This document shows, in pieces, positions 8,432 to 18,145 of a stretch of 64,000 nucleotides of DNA. The notes below the pieces were generated by a model. That model was not told the origin of the DNA. It did no database searches and saw nothing but the letters and a program-made list of their open reading frames with translations. A program made the translations under genes and the position numbers. This DNA comes from Porticoccus sp041395745. Its GTDB lineage: Bacteria; Pseudomonadota; Gammaproteobacteria; Pseudomonadales; Porticoccaceae. Positions within the stretch are counted from its first letter, which is position 1. Each line of letters starts with the position of its first letter. The DNA is taken from contig JAWKZV010000001.1 of the NCBI GenBank assembly GCA_041395745.1, forward strand, positions 744,001 to 808,000, given 5' to 3'.

Positions 8432-8857
8432 TCACTCCATGTCGACTTCGGTCGCGTCGAGTTTCCATACACCGCCAATTTTTTTCAGGTGGTCGGTTTC
8501 GTTTTCGATAATGCCGTCCTTGTTGAAAATATCACTGGCTCTGGTCCAGGCACGGACTTTAGCTGTATCGCCATCCACCTCAACGGAAGAAATGCCGTAT
8601 TCGTGGAGTATCACTGAGCCCAGATTGATTATGTTTTTCCAGTCAGTGACATATTCATCGCGGGATTTGCCATCGATCATTTCCGGGGTCAGCAGGTCGT
8701 AGGCATCTTCGTACTTTCTTGCCTTAAGGGCAGTGTAATAGCCTTTTACGACAGCCTCCGGAGTATTGGCATCGGCAGCCCAGGCAGCCCCGGAGAGAAT
8801 GCAGGCCGATACGGCCAATGCGGACAACCATTTTTTACCCACCAATTTCATAGTCAT
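8432..8857 (-). CDS. Exported NTF2-like (DUF4878-type) small protein
   Basis: A 141-residue protein with a clear signal peptide (KKWLSALAVSACILSGAAWA, cleaved after AWA) followed by a compact domain of about 115 residues. The string TPEAVVKGYYTALKARKYEDA and the later WKLD strand resemble the cone-shaped NTF2-like fold of DUF4878 lipocalin-sized proteins, which are periplasmic and of unknown role. The start was set at the ATG at 8857, which has GGAG 9 nt upstream; an upstream reading would put 14 residues before the signal peptide. No enzymatic residues are evident. Confidence 0.7.
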   Translation of the reverse strand: MTMKLVGKKWLSALAVSACILSGAAWAADANTPEAVVKGYYTALKARKYEDAYDLLTPEMIDGKSRDEYVTDWKNIINLGSVILHEYGISSVEVDGDTAKVRAWTRASDIFNKDGIIENETDHLKKIGGVWKLDATEVDME

Positions 8858-9034
8858 TATTCTAATCTCCAAAAAAACGACACTTATCAGACCCGCCAAT
8901 GTGGATCAAGTTCAGCAAATCTGCCCCGGAATGCTGACATAAACACTGTAATTTGACCAGACAAGACTCTCAGCAGGGCCGTTCGGTAGTCTTCCTACAT
9001 AACGGAAGATGATTCGTTTACAGCGCGCGGGCAT

Positions 9035-9066
9035 AAAAAAACCGCCCGGAAGGGGCGGTTTTTTTT
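9035..9066 (-). terminator. Bidirectional terminator after gltA
   Basis: ACCGCCC / GGGCGGT stem flanked by an A-run and a T-run, 20 bp past the gltA stop codon. It can act on both strands. Confidence 0.9.
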
Positions 9067-9086
9067 ACCTGCACGACTACTGGTTA

Positions 9087-10364
9087 TCAGCCAGGGTAGT
9101 CGCGCTTGGTGTGGCCGGTATAAAGCTGGCGCGGACGACCGATGCGATACGGGTTGCTCAGCATTTCATTCCAGTGGGAAATCCAGCCTACGGTGCGGCC
9201 AGTGGCAAAGATCACGGTAAACATCTCGGTCGGAATACCAATTGCTTTCATGATGATGCCGGAGTAGAAGTCCACGTTCGGGTAGAGCTTCTTCTGTACG
9301 AAGTATTCATCTTCCAGAGCGATCTGCTCCAGACGCTTGGCGATCTTCAGCAGCGGATCATTTTCGATACCCAACTCCGCCAAAACGGCGTCACAAGCCT
9401 CTTTCATGACCTTCGCGCGGGGGTCGAAGTTCTTGTACACACGGTGGCCAAAGCCCATCAAACGGAACGGATCGTCCTTGTCCTTGGCGCGCTTGATGAA
9501 GTTATCAATGTGTTTCTCGTCGCCGATTTCTTCCAGCATTTCCAGTACGGCCTGGTTTGCACCGCCGTGGGCAGGTCCCCACAGGGCTGCAATGCCGGCA
9601 GCAATACAGGAGAAGGGGTTGGCGCCTGAAGAACCAGCCAAGCGTACAGTGGAAGTAGAGGCGTTTTGCTCGTGATCGGCGTGCAGCAGGAACAACAGGT
9701 CCATGGCTTTGGCGACAACCGGATTGATGTTGCTGGGCTCACAGGGAGTGCCGAACATCATGTGCAGGAAGTTCTCGGAATAGCTCAAGCAGTTGTCGGG
9801 ATACATATAGGGCTGACCGATGTAATGCTTGTGGCACATGGCAGCCAGGGTGGGCATTTTAGCGATCAGACGGTGAGCGGTGATCAGGCGGTGAGCTGGA
9901 TCATTAATGTCCATGGAATCGTGGTAGAAAGAGGACATTGCACCTACTACACCACACAACATGGCCATGGGGTGAGCGTCGTAGCGGAAGCCGGACATAA
10001 ACTGCTCAATAGAGCGGTTTACCATGGTGTGTTGACCGATGATTTTGTTGAAGTTGTTTTTTTCGGCGGGAGAGGGGAGTTCACCGTGGAGAAGAAGGTA
10101 GCAGGTTTCCAGATAATCGGACTTTTCTGCCAGCTGTTCGATGGGGTAACCGCGATGTAAAAGAACACCTTTTTCGCCATCGATATAAGTGATTTTGGAC
10201 TCGCAGGCAGCAGTAGCGCCGAATCCGGGGTCGTAAGTCCAACAGCCGGTCTGGGGGATCTTGGAGATGTCAATGACGTCTTCGCCAATCGTGCTGCTGA
10301 TAATGGGTAGTTCCAGCTGAATGTCAGTGCCCTCTACTGAAAGATGGACCTTCTTATTGCTCAT
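9087..10364 (-). CDS. gltA: Citrate synthase (type II, hexameric class)
   Basis: Condenses acetyl-CoA with oxaloacetate to give citrate, the entry step of the TCA cycle. The protein has 425 residues, as in E. coli GltA (427). The catalytic residues are present: His266 (GPAHGGAN), His307 (GFGHRVY) and Asp365 (DFYSG). The N-terminal beta domain typical of the NADH-sensitive Gram-negative enzyme is present. The gene is transcribed divergently from sdhCDAB-suc, the arrangement familiar from Pseudomonas and E. coli, and has its own near-consensus promoter (10453-10480). Confidence 0.98.
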   Translation of the reverse strand: MSNKKVHLSVEGTDIQLELPIISSTIGEDVIDISKIPQTGCWTYDPGFGATAACESKITYIDGEKGVLLHRGYPIEQLAEKSDYLETCYLLLHGELPSPAEKNNFNKIIGQHTMVNRSIEQFMSGFRYDAHPMAMLCGVVGAMSSFYHDSMDINDPAHRLITAHRLIAKMPTLAAMCHKHYIGQPYMYPDNCLSYSENFLHMMFGTPCEPSNINPVVAKAMDLLFLLHADHEQNASTSTVRLAGSSGANPFSCIAAGIAALWGPAHGGANQAVLEMLEEIGDEKHIDNFIKRAKDKDDPFRLMGFGHRVYKNFDPRAKVMKEACDAVLAELGIENDPLLKIAKRLEQIALEDEYFVQKKLYPNVDFYSGIIMKAIGIPTEMFTVIFATGRTVGWISHWNEMLSNPYRIGRPRQLYTGHTKRDYPG

Positions 10365-10452
10365 TTGGTTCTCCTACGAGTCAGGGATCGTGGTCTGAGA
10401 TAGCAAGCTTCATTACCTGCCCGGTGACCTGAAAAATTGTCAGAGGCGGGAA

Positions 10453-10480
10453 ACTATAGCTTTCTGGGGATAATTGTCAA
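10453..10480 (-). promoter_or_regulatory. gltA promoter
   Basis: On the minus strand: a perfect -35 TTGACA (10475-10480), a 16-bp spacer and -10 TATAGT (10453-10458). It lies about 90 bp upstream of the gltA ATG. Confidence 0.7.
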
Positions 10481-10567
10481 TTTAACTGTGAATTAATGCA
10501 GTGAATAGCCAGTATCTACAGTCGCTATGCGGATTTTTTCATGCCATGTAATAAGACTACAGTTTCA

Positions 10568-10596
10568 TTGTAATCGGGTAGCAATGCTCCTATAAT
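10568..10596 (+). promoter_or_regulatory. sdhC promoter
   Basis: -35 TTGTAA (10568-10573), a 17-bp spacer and a perfect -10 TATAAT (10591-10596). It predicts a leader of about 95 nt before sdhC. Confidence 0.65.
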
Positions 10597-10698
10597 TTCC
10601 GCCCGATCAAGCCCGGCATGCCAAAGACGGTATCGCCGATTTCCCTGATTTGCATTTAGCGCTGCATGTTTTTTTGCAGATAGTTAAGGTGTATAAAC

Positions 10699-11073
10699 GT
10701 GAACAAGAAAAGACCTGTAAACCTTGATATCGGAACCATCCAACTTCCGATTACATCCTACGCGTCCATTCTTCACCGTGTTTCCGGTGTGGTTCTGTTC
10801 GGAGCCATTGCCGTATTCCTGTGGTTGTTGGACTCGAGCCTTTCTTCAGAAGAGAGCTTTAACGCCATCAAGGAAACACTGGGCAGCCCGCTGTGCAAGA
10901 TAGTGGTATGGGCCTGTCTGGCGGGATTGGCATATCACATTGCGGCAGGTATTCGTCACCTGATTATGGACTTCGGCATTGGTGAAACCCTTGAGGGTGG
11001 TCGCCTTGGTGCAAAAATCGTATTGGTTGTTGCCGCCGTTCTCATCTTAATGGCAGGAGTATGGGTAGCATGA
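10699..11073 (+). CDS. sdhC: Succinate dehydrogenase cytochrome b556 subunit
   Basis: A membrane anchor of complex II with three transmembrane helices in 124 residues. It binds heme b together with SdhD and forms part of the ubiquinone site. His80, in LAYHIAAGIRH, corresponds to the E. coli heme ligand His84; SILHRVSG (residues 23-30) is the conserved quinone-site motif. It is the first gene of sdhCDAB, and its stop codon overlaps the sdhD start (ATGA). Confidence 0.96.
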   Translation: MNKKRPVNLDIGTIQLPITSYASILHRVSGVVLFGAIAVFLWLLDSSLSSEESFNAIKETLGSPLCKIVVWACLAGLAYHIAAGIRHLIMDFGIGETLEGGRLGAKIVLVVAAVLILMAGVWVA

Positions 11074-11438
11074 TCACCAACGTCACAAGTTTTGGCCGCA
11101 GCGGTCTTTCCGACTGGTTGCTGCAGCGCATCACCGCGGTTGTCATGGCTGCGTATGCCATCTTTATTACCTTCTATCTGCTGTTTACCCCGAACCTGGA
11201 GTACAGCCAGTGGGTAGCGCTTCACAGCCACTTCTGCATGAAGATTTTCAACGTGCTGACTGTGCTGTCGATTGCCATCCACGCCTGGATCGGTCTGTGG
11301 GCGGTATTGACCGACTACGTGACTGTACGTCTGCTTGGTCCAAAAGCCACTCCGCTGCGGATCTTCCTGCAGCTGGGCATGATTGCCGTCACTCTGGTGT
11401 ATGTCATCTGGGCTCTTGAAATCGTTTGGGGAATTTGA
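11070..11438 (+). CDS. sdhD: Succinate dehydrogenase membrane anchor subunit
   Basis: The second membrane subunit of complex II, 122 residues with three helices. His71 (SIAIHAWIG) is the predicted second heme b ligand, and Asp82-Tyr83 match the quinone-site residues of E. coli SdhD at the same positions. The ATG at 11070 overlaps the sdhC stop, which suggests translational coupling. An ATG three codons upstream is possible but gives no better alignment. Confidence 0.95.
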   Translation: MITNVTSFGRSGLSDWLLQRITAVVMAAYAIFITFYLLFTPNLEYSQWVALHSHFCMKIFNVLTVLSIAIHAWIGLWAVLTDYVTVRLLGPKATPLRIFLQLGMIAVTLVYVIWALEIVWGI

Positions 11439-11442
11439 ATCC

Positions 11443-13215
11443 ATGACTAGCGTAAGAACTCTTTCCTTCGACGGCGTGATCGTCGGTGGTGGCGGCGCCG
11501 GTATGCGCGCTGCACTGCAACTGGCTCAGTCCGGTTACAAAACAGCTGTAATTTCCAAGGTTTTTCCAACCCGCTCCCACACTGTTTCTGCCCAAGGTGG
11601 TATTACCTGTGCAATTGCCAGCGATGACCCGAATGACGACTGGCGCTGGCACATGTATGACACCGTCAAAGGTTCCGACTATATCGGCGACCAGGACGCA
11701 ATTGAATATATGTGTTCAGTAGGCCCGGAAGCGGTGTTCGAACTGGAACACATGGGTCTGCCTTTTTCCCGTACAGAAGAAGGCCGCATTTATCAGCGTC
11801 CTTTCGGCGGACAGTCCAAGAACTTCGGTGAGGGTGGCCAGGCTGCCCGCACCTGTGCTGCTGCCGACCGTACCGGACACGCGCTGCTGCACACCCTGTA
11901 TCAGAACAACATCAAGAACAACACGGTATTCCTGAACGAGTGGTTTGCTGTTGACCTGGTGAAAAATGCTGACAATGCCGTTGTCGGTGTTATCGCCATC
12001 AATATCGAAACCGGCGAAACTGTTTACGTGAAATCCAAGGCAACCGTATTCGCCACTGGTGGTGCGGGCCGTATCTTTGCCTCCACCACTAATGCACACA
12101 TCAACACCGGTGACGGTGTAGGCATGGCGCTGCGCGCTGGCTTCCCTGTACAGGACATTGAAATGTGGCAGTTCCACCCGACCGGTATCGCCGGTGCAGG
12201 GGTGCTGGTTACAGAAGGCTGTCGTGGTGAAGGTGGTTACCTTATTAATAAGGACGGCGAACGTTTCATGGAGCGTTATGCTCCCAACGCAAAAGACCTG
12301 GCGTCCCGCGACGTGGTTGCCCGTTCCATGATTCTCGAAATCCTCGACGGCAAAGGCTGTGGCGAGAAGGGCGACCATGTGTTCCTGAAACTCGATCACC
12401 TGGGTGAGGAAGTGCTGGAAAGCCGCCTGCCCGGTATCTGTGAACTGTCCCGCACCTTCGCACACGCTGATCCGGTTAAAGAGCCCATTCCGGTAGTGCC
12501 GACCTGTCACTACATGATGGGTGGTATCCCCACCAATGTTCACGGTCAGGCTCTGACTCTGGACGAAAATGGCAATGACCAGGTTATTCCCGGTTTGTAC
12601 GCCTGTGGTGAAGTGGCCTGTGTATCTGTACACGGCGCCAACCGTCTGGGTGGTAACTCGCTGCTCGACCTGGTCGTATTCGGACGCTCTTCTGGTCTGT
12701 TTATCGAGAAAGCCCTGCGCGAAGGTGTCGAGCTGACAGATGCTACCGGTGCTGATATCGACGCCGCCATGGCCCGCCTGAACCGCATCAATACTACCAA
12801 TGACGGTGAAGGTGCTGCGGAACTGCGTACCGAGCTGCAAAACATCATGCAGAACCATTTCGGTGTGTTCCGCCGTGGTGACTTTATGCAGGAAGGTATC
12901 AAGAAGCTGCAGGCGCTGCGTCCTCGCATTGAGAATGTACGTCTCGAAGATAAAAGCAACGCATACAACACTGCACGCATTGAAGCGCTCGAACTGCAAA
13001 ACCTGCTGGAAGTGGCCGAAGCTACTGCGATCACTGCTGAGGAACGTAAAGAGAGCCGCGGTGCTCACGCACGTGAAGACTATGCTGAGCGCGACGATGA
13101 AAACTGGCTGTGTCACTCCGTGTATTTCCCCGCTGAAAAACGTGTGGGCAAGCGCAGTGTGAACTTCACACCCAAAACCATGGAAGCCTTCGCACCGAAG
13201 GCGCGTACCTACTGA
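11443..13215 (+). CDS. sdhA: Succinate dehydrogenase flavoprotein subunit
   Basis: Oxidises succinate to fumarate with covalently bound FAD; the cytoplasmic head of complex II. The protein has 590 residues. The dinucleotide motif is GGGGAGMRAAL (about residues 15-25). His46, in TRSHTVSAQGG, is the FAD attachment site. HANRLGGNSLLD near residue 400 is the conserved C-terminal FAD region. The ATG at 11443 was chosen because it starts right after sdhD with GGGGA upstream; a reading from 11383 would overlap sdhD by 56 bp. Confidence 0.98.
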   Translation: MTSVRTLSFDGVIVGGGGAGMRAALQLAQSGYKTAVISKVFPTRSHTVSAQGGITCAIASDDPNDDWRWHMYDTVKGSDYIGDQDAIEYMCSVGPEAVFELEHMGLPFSRTEEGRIYQRPFGGQSKNFGEGGQAARTCAAADRTGHALLHTLYQNNIKNNTVFLNEWFAVDLVKNADNAVVGVIAINIETGETVYVKSKATVFATGGAGRIFASTTNAHINTGDGVGMALRAGFPVQDIEMWQFHPTGIAGAGVLVTEGCRGEGGYLINKDGERFMERYAPNAKDLASRDVVARSMILEILDGKGCGEKGDHVFLKLDHLGEEVLESRLPGICELSRTFAHADPVKEPIPVVPTCHYMMGGIPTNVHGQALTLDENGNDQVIPGLYACGEVACVSVHGANRLGGNSLLDLVVFGRSSGLFIEKALREGVELTDATGADIDAAMARLNRINTTNDGEGAAELRTELQNIMQNHFGVFRRGDFMQEGIKKLQALRPRIENVRLEDKSNAYNTARIEALELQNLLEVAEATAITAEERKESRGAHAREDYAERDDENWLCHSVYFPAEKRVGKRSVNFTPKTMEAFAPKARTY

Positions 13216-13231
13216 TTAAGGTGAGTGAGCC

Positions 13232-13936
13232 ATGTTGAAAGTTAGTGTTTATCGTTACAACCCTGAGACGGACAACGCTCCGTTCATGCAGGATTATGAA
13301 ATTGACACCCAGGGTAAGGATCTGATGGTGTTGGACGTTCTGGAGCTGCTCAAAGCTCAGGACCCTTCACTGACTTACCGTCGCTCCTGCCGCGAGGGTG
13401 TTTGTGGTTCCGACGGCATGAATATCAGCGGCAAGAACGGCCTGGCCTGTATCACCCCGCTGTCTGGCTGTGTCAAAAACGGCAAGCTGGTTCTGCGCCC
13501 GCTGCCGGGGCTGCCGGTAATCCGCGATCTGGTCATTGATATGAGCCAGTTCTATGCCCAATACGAGAAAATCCAGCCCTACCTGGTGAACAATGAGCCG
13601 GCTCCGGCTATTGAACGCCTGCAGTCTCCGGAAGACCGCGCCAAGCTGGATGGTCTCTACGAATGTATTCTGTGTGCCTGCTGTTCTACCAGTTGTCCCT
13701 CTTTCTGGTGGAACCCCGACAAGTTTATTGGCCCTGCAGGTCTTCTCCAAGCTTATCGCTTCCTGATCGACAGCCGCGATACTGATACTGAGAACCGCCT
13801 GGCCAATCTGGATGACCCGTTCAGTGTATTCCGCTGCCACGGTATCCAGAACTGTGTGTCCGTTTGCCCCAAAGGTTTGAATCCCACCCGGGCTATCGGT
13901 CACATCAGAAACATGTTGTTGAGAAGTGCGACCTAA
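13232..13936 (+). CDS. sdhB: Succinate dehydrogenase iron-sulfur subunit
   Basis: Carries electrons from FAD to quinone through three clusters; 234 residues. The [2Fe-2S] ligands are Cys53, Cys58, Asp61 and Cys73, with Asp in place of one Cys as in E. coli. The [4Fe-4S] ligands are Cys145, Cys148, Cys151 and Cys212, and the [3Fe-4S] ligands are Cys155, Cys202 and Cys208. It closes the sdh operon; a hairpin without a T-run separates it from sucA. Confidence 0.97.
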   Translation: MLKVSVYRYNPETDNAPFMQDYEIDTQGKDLMVLDVLELLKAQDPSLTYRRSCREGVCGSDGMNISGKNGLACITPLSGCVKNGKLVLRPLPGLPVIRDLVIDMSQFYAQYEKIQPYLVNNEPAPAIERLQSPEDRAKLDGLYECILCACCSTSCPSFWWNPDKFIGPAGLLQAYRFLIDSRDTDTENRLANLDDPFSVFRCHGIQNCVSVCPKGLNPTRAIGHIRNMLLRSAT

Positions 13937-13963
13937 CGTGCTGGTGCATAATAATCACAACCC

Positions 13964-13994
13964 GTCAGGCCCTCCCCCAGAGGAGGGCCCTGAC
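13964..13994 (+). other. Intercistronic hairpin sdhB-sucA
   Basis: GTCAGGCCCTCC pairs with GGAGGGCCCTGAC with one bulged G, closing on a 6-nt loop. There is no T-run, so a processing or stability element is more likely than a full terminator. It could set different mRNA levels for sdh and suc. Confidence 0.6.
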
Positions 13995-14026
13995 GATCCA
14001 GTTTGCTTACTATAGGGAACCTTTCG

Positions 14027-16858
14027 ATGCCTGAAAGCATCATGCAGCAGTTTTTGCGCACTTCCCATCTCTCCGGTGGGAATGCCGCATACATCGAAGA
14101 TTTATACGAAACCTATCTCCACGATCCCAATGCAGTGCCCGAAGAGTGGCGCTCCTTCTTTGACTCTCTCCCCAGAGTAAATGGCCATTCCGGCGCCGAC
14201 GTTTCACACGCTACCATCCAGGAACACTTTGAACTGCTAGGCCGTCGTCGTGCCCGTCCGGTGCCTGCGCCAGGTTCAGGTGGTGTGAACATTGAGCACG
14301 AGCGCAAGCAGGTCAAGGTGCTGCAGTTGATCAGCTCCTACCGCAACCGTGGTCACCAGAAGGCCAATCTCGACCCCTTGGGGTTGATGGATCGTGAGCA
14401 GGTGCCTGATCTGCAATTGACCTACCACGGTCTGACCGAAGCTGATCTGGATACCACCTTCCAATGTGGCACCCTGTTTATTGGCAAACAGGAGGCAACT
14501 CTGCGGGAGATCATATCCTCCCTTGAGGAGACCTACTGCCGCCACGTGGGTGTCGAGCTGATGCATATCACTGATCTCGCCGAGAAGCAGTGGTTGCAAC
14601 AGCGCCTCGAAAGCGTGCGTTCCAATCCGACTTATGACAACGAAATGCGCACGCATGTGTTGCAGCGTCTGTCTGCGGCAGAGGGGCTTGAGCGTCACCT
14701 GGACTCAAAATATCCCGGCACCAAGCGTTTTGGCCTCGAAGGCGGTGAGTCCCTCATTCCGATGCTGGATGGGCTGATTGAGCGTGCCGGTGAGTACGGT
14801 GCCAAGGAAATCGTCCTGGCCATGGCCCACCGCGGTCGCCTCAACGTTCTGGTGAATGTGCTGGGTAAAAACCCTGCGGACCTGTTTGCGGAATTCGAAG
14901 GCAAGCGCCATGTGGATACCTCCGGTGACGTGAAGTACCACCAGGGCTTCTCTTCCAACGTGATGACACCCGGTGGTGAAGTGCACCTTGCTTTGGCATT
15001 TAACCCCTCCCACCTGGAAATCGCTTCTCCTGTGGTTGAGGGATCGGCGCGCGCCCGTCAGGACCGCCGCGGCGATGCCGAAGGCAACAAGGTTGTGCCC
15101 ATTGTTGCTCACGGGGACGCGGCGTTTGCCGGTCAGGGTGTGGTCATGGAAACCCTGCAAATGTCGCAGATCCGTGGTTACAAGACCGGCGGTACGATTC
15201 ATCTGGTGATCAACAACCAGGTTGGCTTTACCACCAACCGTCGCGATGACAGCCGCTCCACCGAGTACTGTACCGATGTGGCCAAGATGGTTCAGGCACC
15301 GATCATTCACGTCAATGGTGATGACCCTGACGCGGTAATGTTCTGTACTTTCCTGGCCATGGATTACCGCTATCAGTTCAAGAAAGATATCGTGATTGAT
15401 CTGATCTGCTACCGCAGAAGAGGGCACAACGAAACCGACGAACCGTCGGCTACCCAGCCCCTGATGTATCAGGTCATTAAAAAGCACAAGACCACCCGTG
15501 AACTGTATGCCGACAAGCTGGTTGCCGAGAATGTTTTGGCACAGGGCGATGCTGACAGTCTGCTGAGCGATTACCGCAACACGCTGGATCGCGGCGAAAA
15601 CGTGGTTAACAAACTGGTTTCCGAACCGGATGAAGCCCTGTTCGTCGACTGGACACCTTATCTGGGCCACGAGTGGACTACCCCGGCGGATACCGGCTAT
15701 CCACTGACGGCACTAAAAGATGTTGCCAACCGTATTTCCCAGGTTCCGGAGGGCATTGTCGTCCAGCGTCAGGTAGAGAAAATCTACGATGACCGCCACA
15801 AAATGGCTGGCGGAGCGCTGGAGCTGAACTGGGGTATGGCTGAACTACTGGCCTATGCAACCCTGCTCGAGCAGGGATACCCGGTGCGCATGACCGGTCA
15901 GGACATCGGTCGTGGAACGTTCTCACACCGTCACGCGGTTGTTTACAATCAGAAAGATGGCAGTGCCTATACACCGCTGAAACATCTGTCTGAAAATCAG
16001 CCCGCTTTCGAAATTTATGACTCCTTCCTGTCGGAAGAAGCAGTCCTGGGTTTTGAATATGGCTACTCCACAACGGCCCCCACTGGCCTGGTCATCTGGG
16101 AAGCGCAATTCGGTGATTTCGCCAACGGCGCGCAGGTGGTGATTGACCAGTTTATTACCAGCGGTGAGCACAAGTGGGGACGTCTCTGCGGACTGACCAT
16201 GCTGCTGCCTCACGGTTACGAGGGGCAGGGACCGGAACACTCTTCGGCACGTCTCGAGCGCTACCTGCAACTCTGTGCCGAGCACAATATTCAGGTCTGC
16301 ATACCGACCACTCCTGCTCAGGTCTTCCATATGCTGCGACGTCAGGCGATTCGCCCGATGCGCCGTCCGCTGGTGGTTATGAGTCCGAAGTGGATTCTGC
16401 GCCACAAATTGGCGACATCTTCTCTGGAAGATCTGGCCAACGGCGAATTCATGACCGTCATTCAGGACAGTGAGATCGACAAGAAAAAGGCTCATCGCCT
16501 GGTTCTCTGTTCCGGAAAGGTCTACTACCATCTTCTTGAAGAGCGTATGGCCCGGGAGATTGACGATATCGCCCTGGTGCGTATCGAACAGCTCTATCCG
16601 TTCCCTGAAGAAGTGCTGCTGGATGCCCTCAAGGACTACAGTGCACTGGAAGAAGTCATTTGGTGTCAGGAAGAACCGATGAACCAGGGAGCCTGGTTTA
16701 GCAGTCAACACCATATGCGTGCGGTACTTGACCGTTATAACGGTTCTTTGCCCCTGCGCTATGTGGGACGTGCGGCCTCAGCTGCTCCGGCTGCCGGCTA
16801 TATGTCTGCGCACCTGGAAGAACAGGCCGCATTTGTGAACGAAGCTTTGAGTTTTTAA
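14027..16858 (+). CDS. sucA: 2-oxoglutarate dehydrogenase E1 component
   Basis: The thiamine-diphosphate-dependent E1 of the 2-oxoglutarate dehydrogenase complex, decarboxylating 2-oxoglutarate and passing succinyl to the lipoyl arm of SucB. The protein has 943 residues (E. coli 933). The N-terminal E2-binding segment reads NAAYIEDLYETYLHDP, the active-site block is AMAHRGRLNVL, and the ThDP region includes GDAAFAGQGVV and the HNETDEP loop. The ATG at 14027 has AGGGA upstream; the TTG at 14003 is poorer. It is followed by sucB and lpdA, so all three subunits are made from one cluster. Confidence 0.98.
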   Translation: MPESIMQQFLRTSHLSGGNAAYIEDLYETYLHDPNAVPEEWRSFFDSLPRVNGHSGADVSHATIQEHFELLGRRRARPVPAPGSGGVNIEHERKQVKVLQLISSYRNRGHQKANLDPLGLMDREQVPDLQLTYHGLTEADLDTTFQCGTLFIGKQEATLREIISSLEETYCRHVGVELMHITDLAEKQWLQQRLESVRSNPTYDNEMRTHVLQRLSAAEGLERHLDSKYPGTKRFGLEGGESLIPMLDGLIERAGEYGAKEIVLAMAHRGRLNVLVNVLGKNPADLFAEFEGKRHVDTSGDVKYHQGFSSNVMTPGGEVHLALAFNPSHLEIASPVVEGSARARQDRRGDAEGNKVVPIVAHGDAAFAGQGVVMETLQMSQIRGYKTGGTIHLVINNQVGFTTNRRDDSRSTEYCTDVAKMVQAPIIHVNGDDPDAVMFCTFLAMDYRYQFKKDIVIDLICYRRRGHNETDEPSATQPLMYQVIKKHKTTRELYADKLVAENVLAQGDADSLLSDYRNTLDRGENVVNKLVSEPDEALFVDWTPYLGHEWTTPADTGYPLTALKDVANRISQVPEGIVVQRQVEKIYDDRHKMAGGALELNWGMAELLAYATLLEQGYPVRMTGQDIGRGTFSHRHAVVYNQKDGSAYTPLKHLSENQPAFEIYDSFLSEEAVLGFEYGYSTTAPTGLVIWEAQFGDFANGAQVVIDQFITSGEHKWGRLCGLTMLLPHGYEGQGPEHSSARLERYLQLCAEHNIQVCIPTTPAQVFHMLRRQAIRPMRRPLVVMSPKWILRHKLATSSLEDLANGEFMTVIQDSEIDKKKAHRLVLCSGKVYYHLLEERMAREIDDIALVRIEQLYPFPEEVLLDALKDYSALEEVIWCQEEPMNQGAWFSSQHHMRAVLDRYNGSLPLRYVGRAASAAPAAGYMSAHLEEQAAFVNEALSF

Positions 16859-16898
16859 CTGGCCAATGAGCCATCCTTGACCAAGGAAACGATAAAAA

Positions 16899-18113
16899 AT
16901 GAGCATTGAAATTAAGGCACCTACATTCCCCGAATCCGTACAGGAAGGGAATATTGCGACATGGCACAAGCAACCAGGCGATACCGTTGTGCGCGACGAG
17001 TTGCTGGTTGATATCGAAACTGACAAGGTTGTGCTGGAAGTGGTTGCTCCTGCAGATGGCACGCTGCAGGAAATCTTCAAAGGTGAGGGCGATGTCGTTC
17101 TCAGCAATGAGGTTATTGCCAAGGTTGCTCCCGGCGCTGCGACTGCTGCCGCACCTGCAGCTGTAGCAGCTACTGCAGAAGTCGTTGAAGAAGGCGAAGA
17201 GGGTGGCGACAAAATTGCCAGCCCTGCAGCTCGCAAGCTGGCTGATGAAAAAGGTATCGACCTGCAACAGGTCGTCGGTACCGGTAAAGACGGCCGCATT
17301 ACCAAAGAAGATGTGATGGGCTGGCAAGCTCCGGCAGCACCAGCTGCTGCACCTGCCCCGGTAGCCAAACCTGCTGCCGCTGCTGCTCCAATCGCTGTCG
17401 CTGCTGGTGAGCGTGTGGAAAAACGAGTGCCGATGACCCGTATGCGTTCACGTATCGCGGACCGTCTGCTGCAGGTAACCCAGTCCACTGCCATGCTGAC
17501 CACTTTCAATGAAGTGGACATGCACCGCATCATGGCGCTGCGCTCCGAGTTCAAGGATACCTTTACCAAAGTGCACAATGGCACGCGCCTCGGCTTCATG
17601 GGCTTTTTCGTGCGAGCTGCCACCGAAGCACTGAAGCGTTTCCCCTCCGTAAATGCCTCCATCGATGGCAACGACATCGTGTACCACGGCTATCAGGATG
17701 TAGGCGTGGCGGTTTCTACCGACAAAGGTCTAGTAGTACCGGTCCTGCGCGATGCTGACAATATGGGTATCGCAGAGATCGAGAGTACCATCGCCGAGTT
17801 TGGTGCCAAGGCCCGTGACGGCAAGTTGACTATCGAGGAAATGACTGGCGGCACCTTTACCATCACCAATGGTGGTGTGTTCGGTTCGCTGTTGTCCACC
17901 CCGATCCTGAATCCGCCACAAACGGCCATTCTGGGTATGCACAAAATCCAGGAACGTCCGGTTGTTGAAAACGGCCAAATCGTTATCCGCCCGATGATGT
18001 ATCTGGCAATGTCTTACGACCACCGCCTGATCGACGGCAAAGAAGCCGTTCAGTTCCTTGTCGCCATTAAGGAAATGATCGAAAATCCGGCTAAGATCTT
18101 GCTTGAGATTTAA
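16899..18113 (+). CDS. sucB: Dihydrolipoamide succinyltransferase (E2)
   Basis: The core of the 2-oxoglutarate dehydrogenase complex; transfers succinyl from lipoamide to CoA. It has one lipoyl domain with Lys43 in IETDKVVLEV, an Ala/Pro-rich linker, an E3-binding domain (about residues 107-140, ASPAARKLADEKGI), a second Ala/Pro linker, and the catalytic domain ending with SYDHRLIDG, where His375 and Asp379 are catalytic. The length, 404 residues, is typical. There are 40 bp between sucA and sucB and 32 bp to lpdA. Confidence 0.98.
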   Translation: MSIEIKAPTFPESVQEGNIATWHKQPGDTVVRDELLVDIETDKVVLEVVAPADGTLQEIFKGEGDVVLSNEVIAKVAPGAATAAAPAAVAATAEVVEEGEEGGDKIASPAARKLADEKGIDLQQVVGTGKDGRITKEDVMGWQAPAAPAAAPAPVAKPAAAAAPIAVAAGERVEKRVPMTRMRSRIADRLLQVTQSTAMLTTFNEVDMHRIMALRSEFKDTFTKVHNGTRLGFMGFFVRAATEALKRFPSVNASIDGNDIVYHGYQDVGVAVSTDKGLVVPVLRDADNMGIAEIESTIAEFGAKARDGKLTIEEMTGGTFTITNGGVFGSLLSTPILNPPQTAILGMHKIQERPVVENGQIVIRPMMYLAMSYDHRLIDGKEAVQFLVAIKEMIENPAKILLEI

Positions 18114-18145
18114 TTTGTAATTATCTGAAAATATTAGGATAACCG

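Larger units (their letters stand above)
10365..10698. promoter_or_regulatory. gltA-sdhC divergent control region
   Basis: This 334-bp gene-free stretch separates gltA and sdhC. It is AT-rich and holds one strong candidate promoter for each direction (listed separately), about 90 bp apart, with long leaders on both sides. I see no obvious ORF or structured RNA. Regulators that usually act here in relatives cannot be identified by eye. Confidence 0.7.

Noticed and set aside
11716..13116. Minus-strand ORF of 466 codons over sdhA
   Set aside because: It is an antisense shadow of a highly conserved, GC-skewed gene; sdhA itself is complete and has all motifs.
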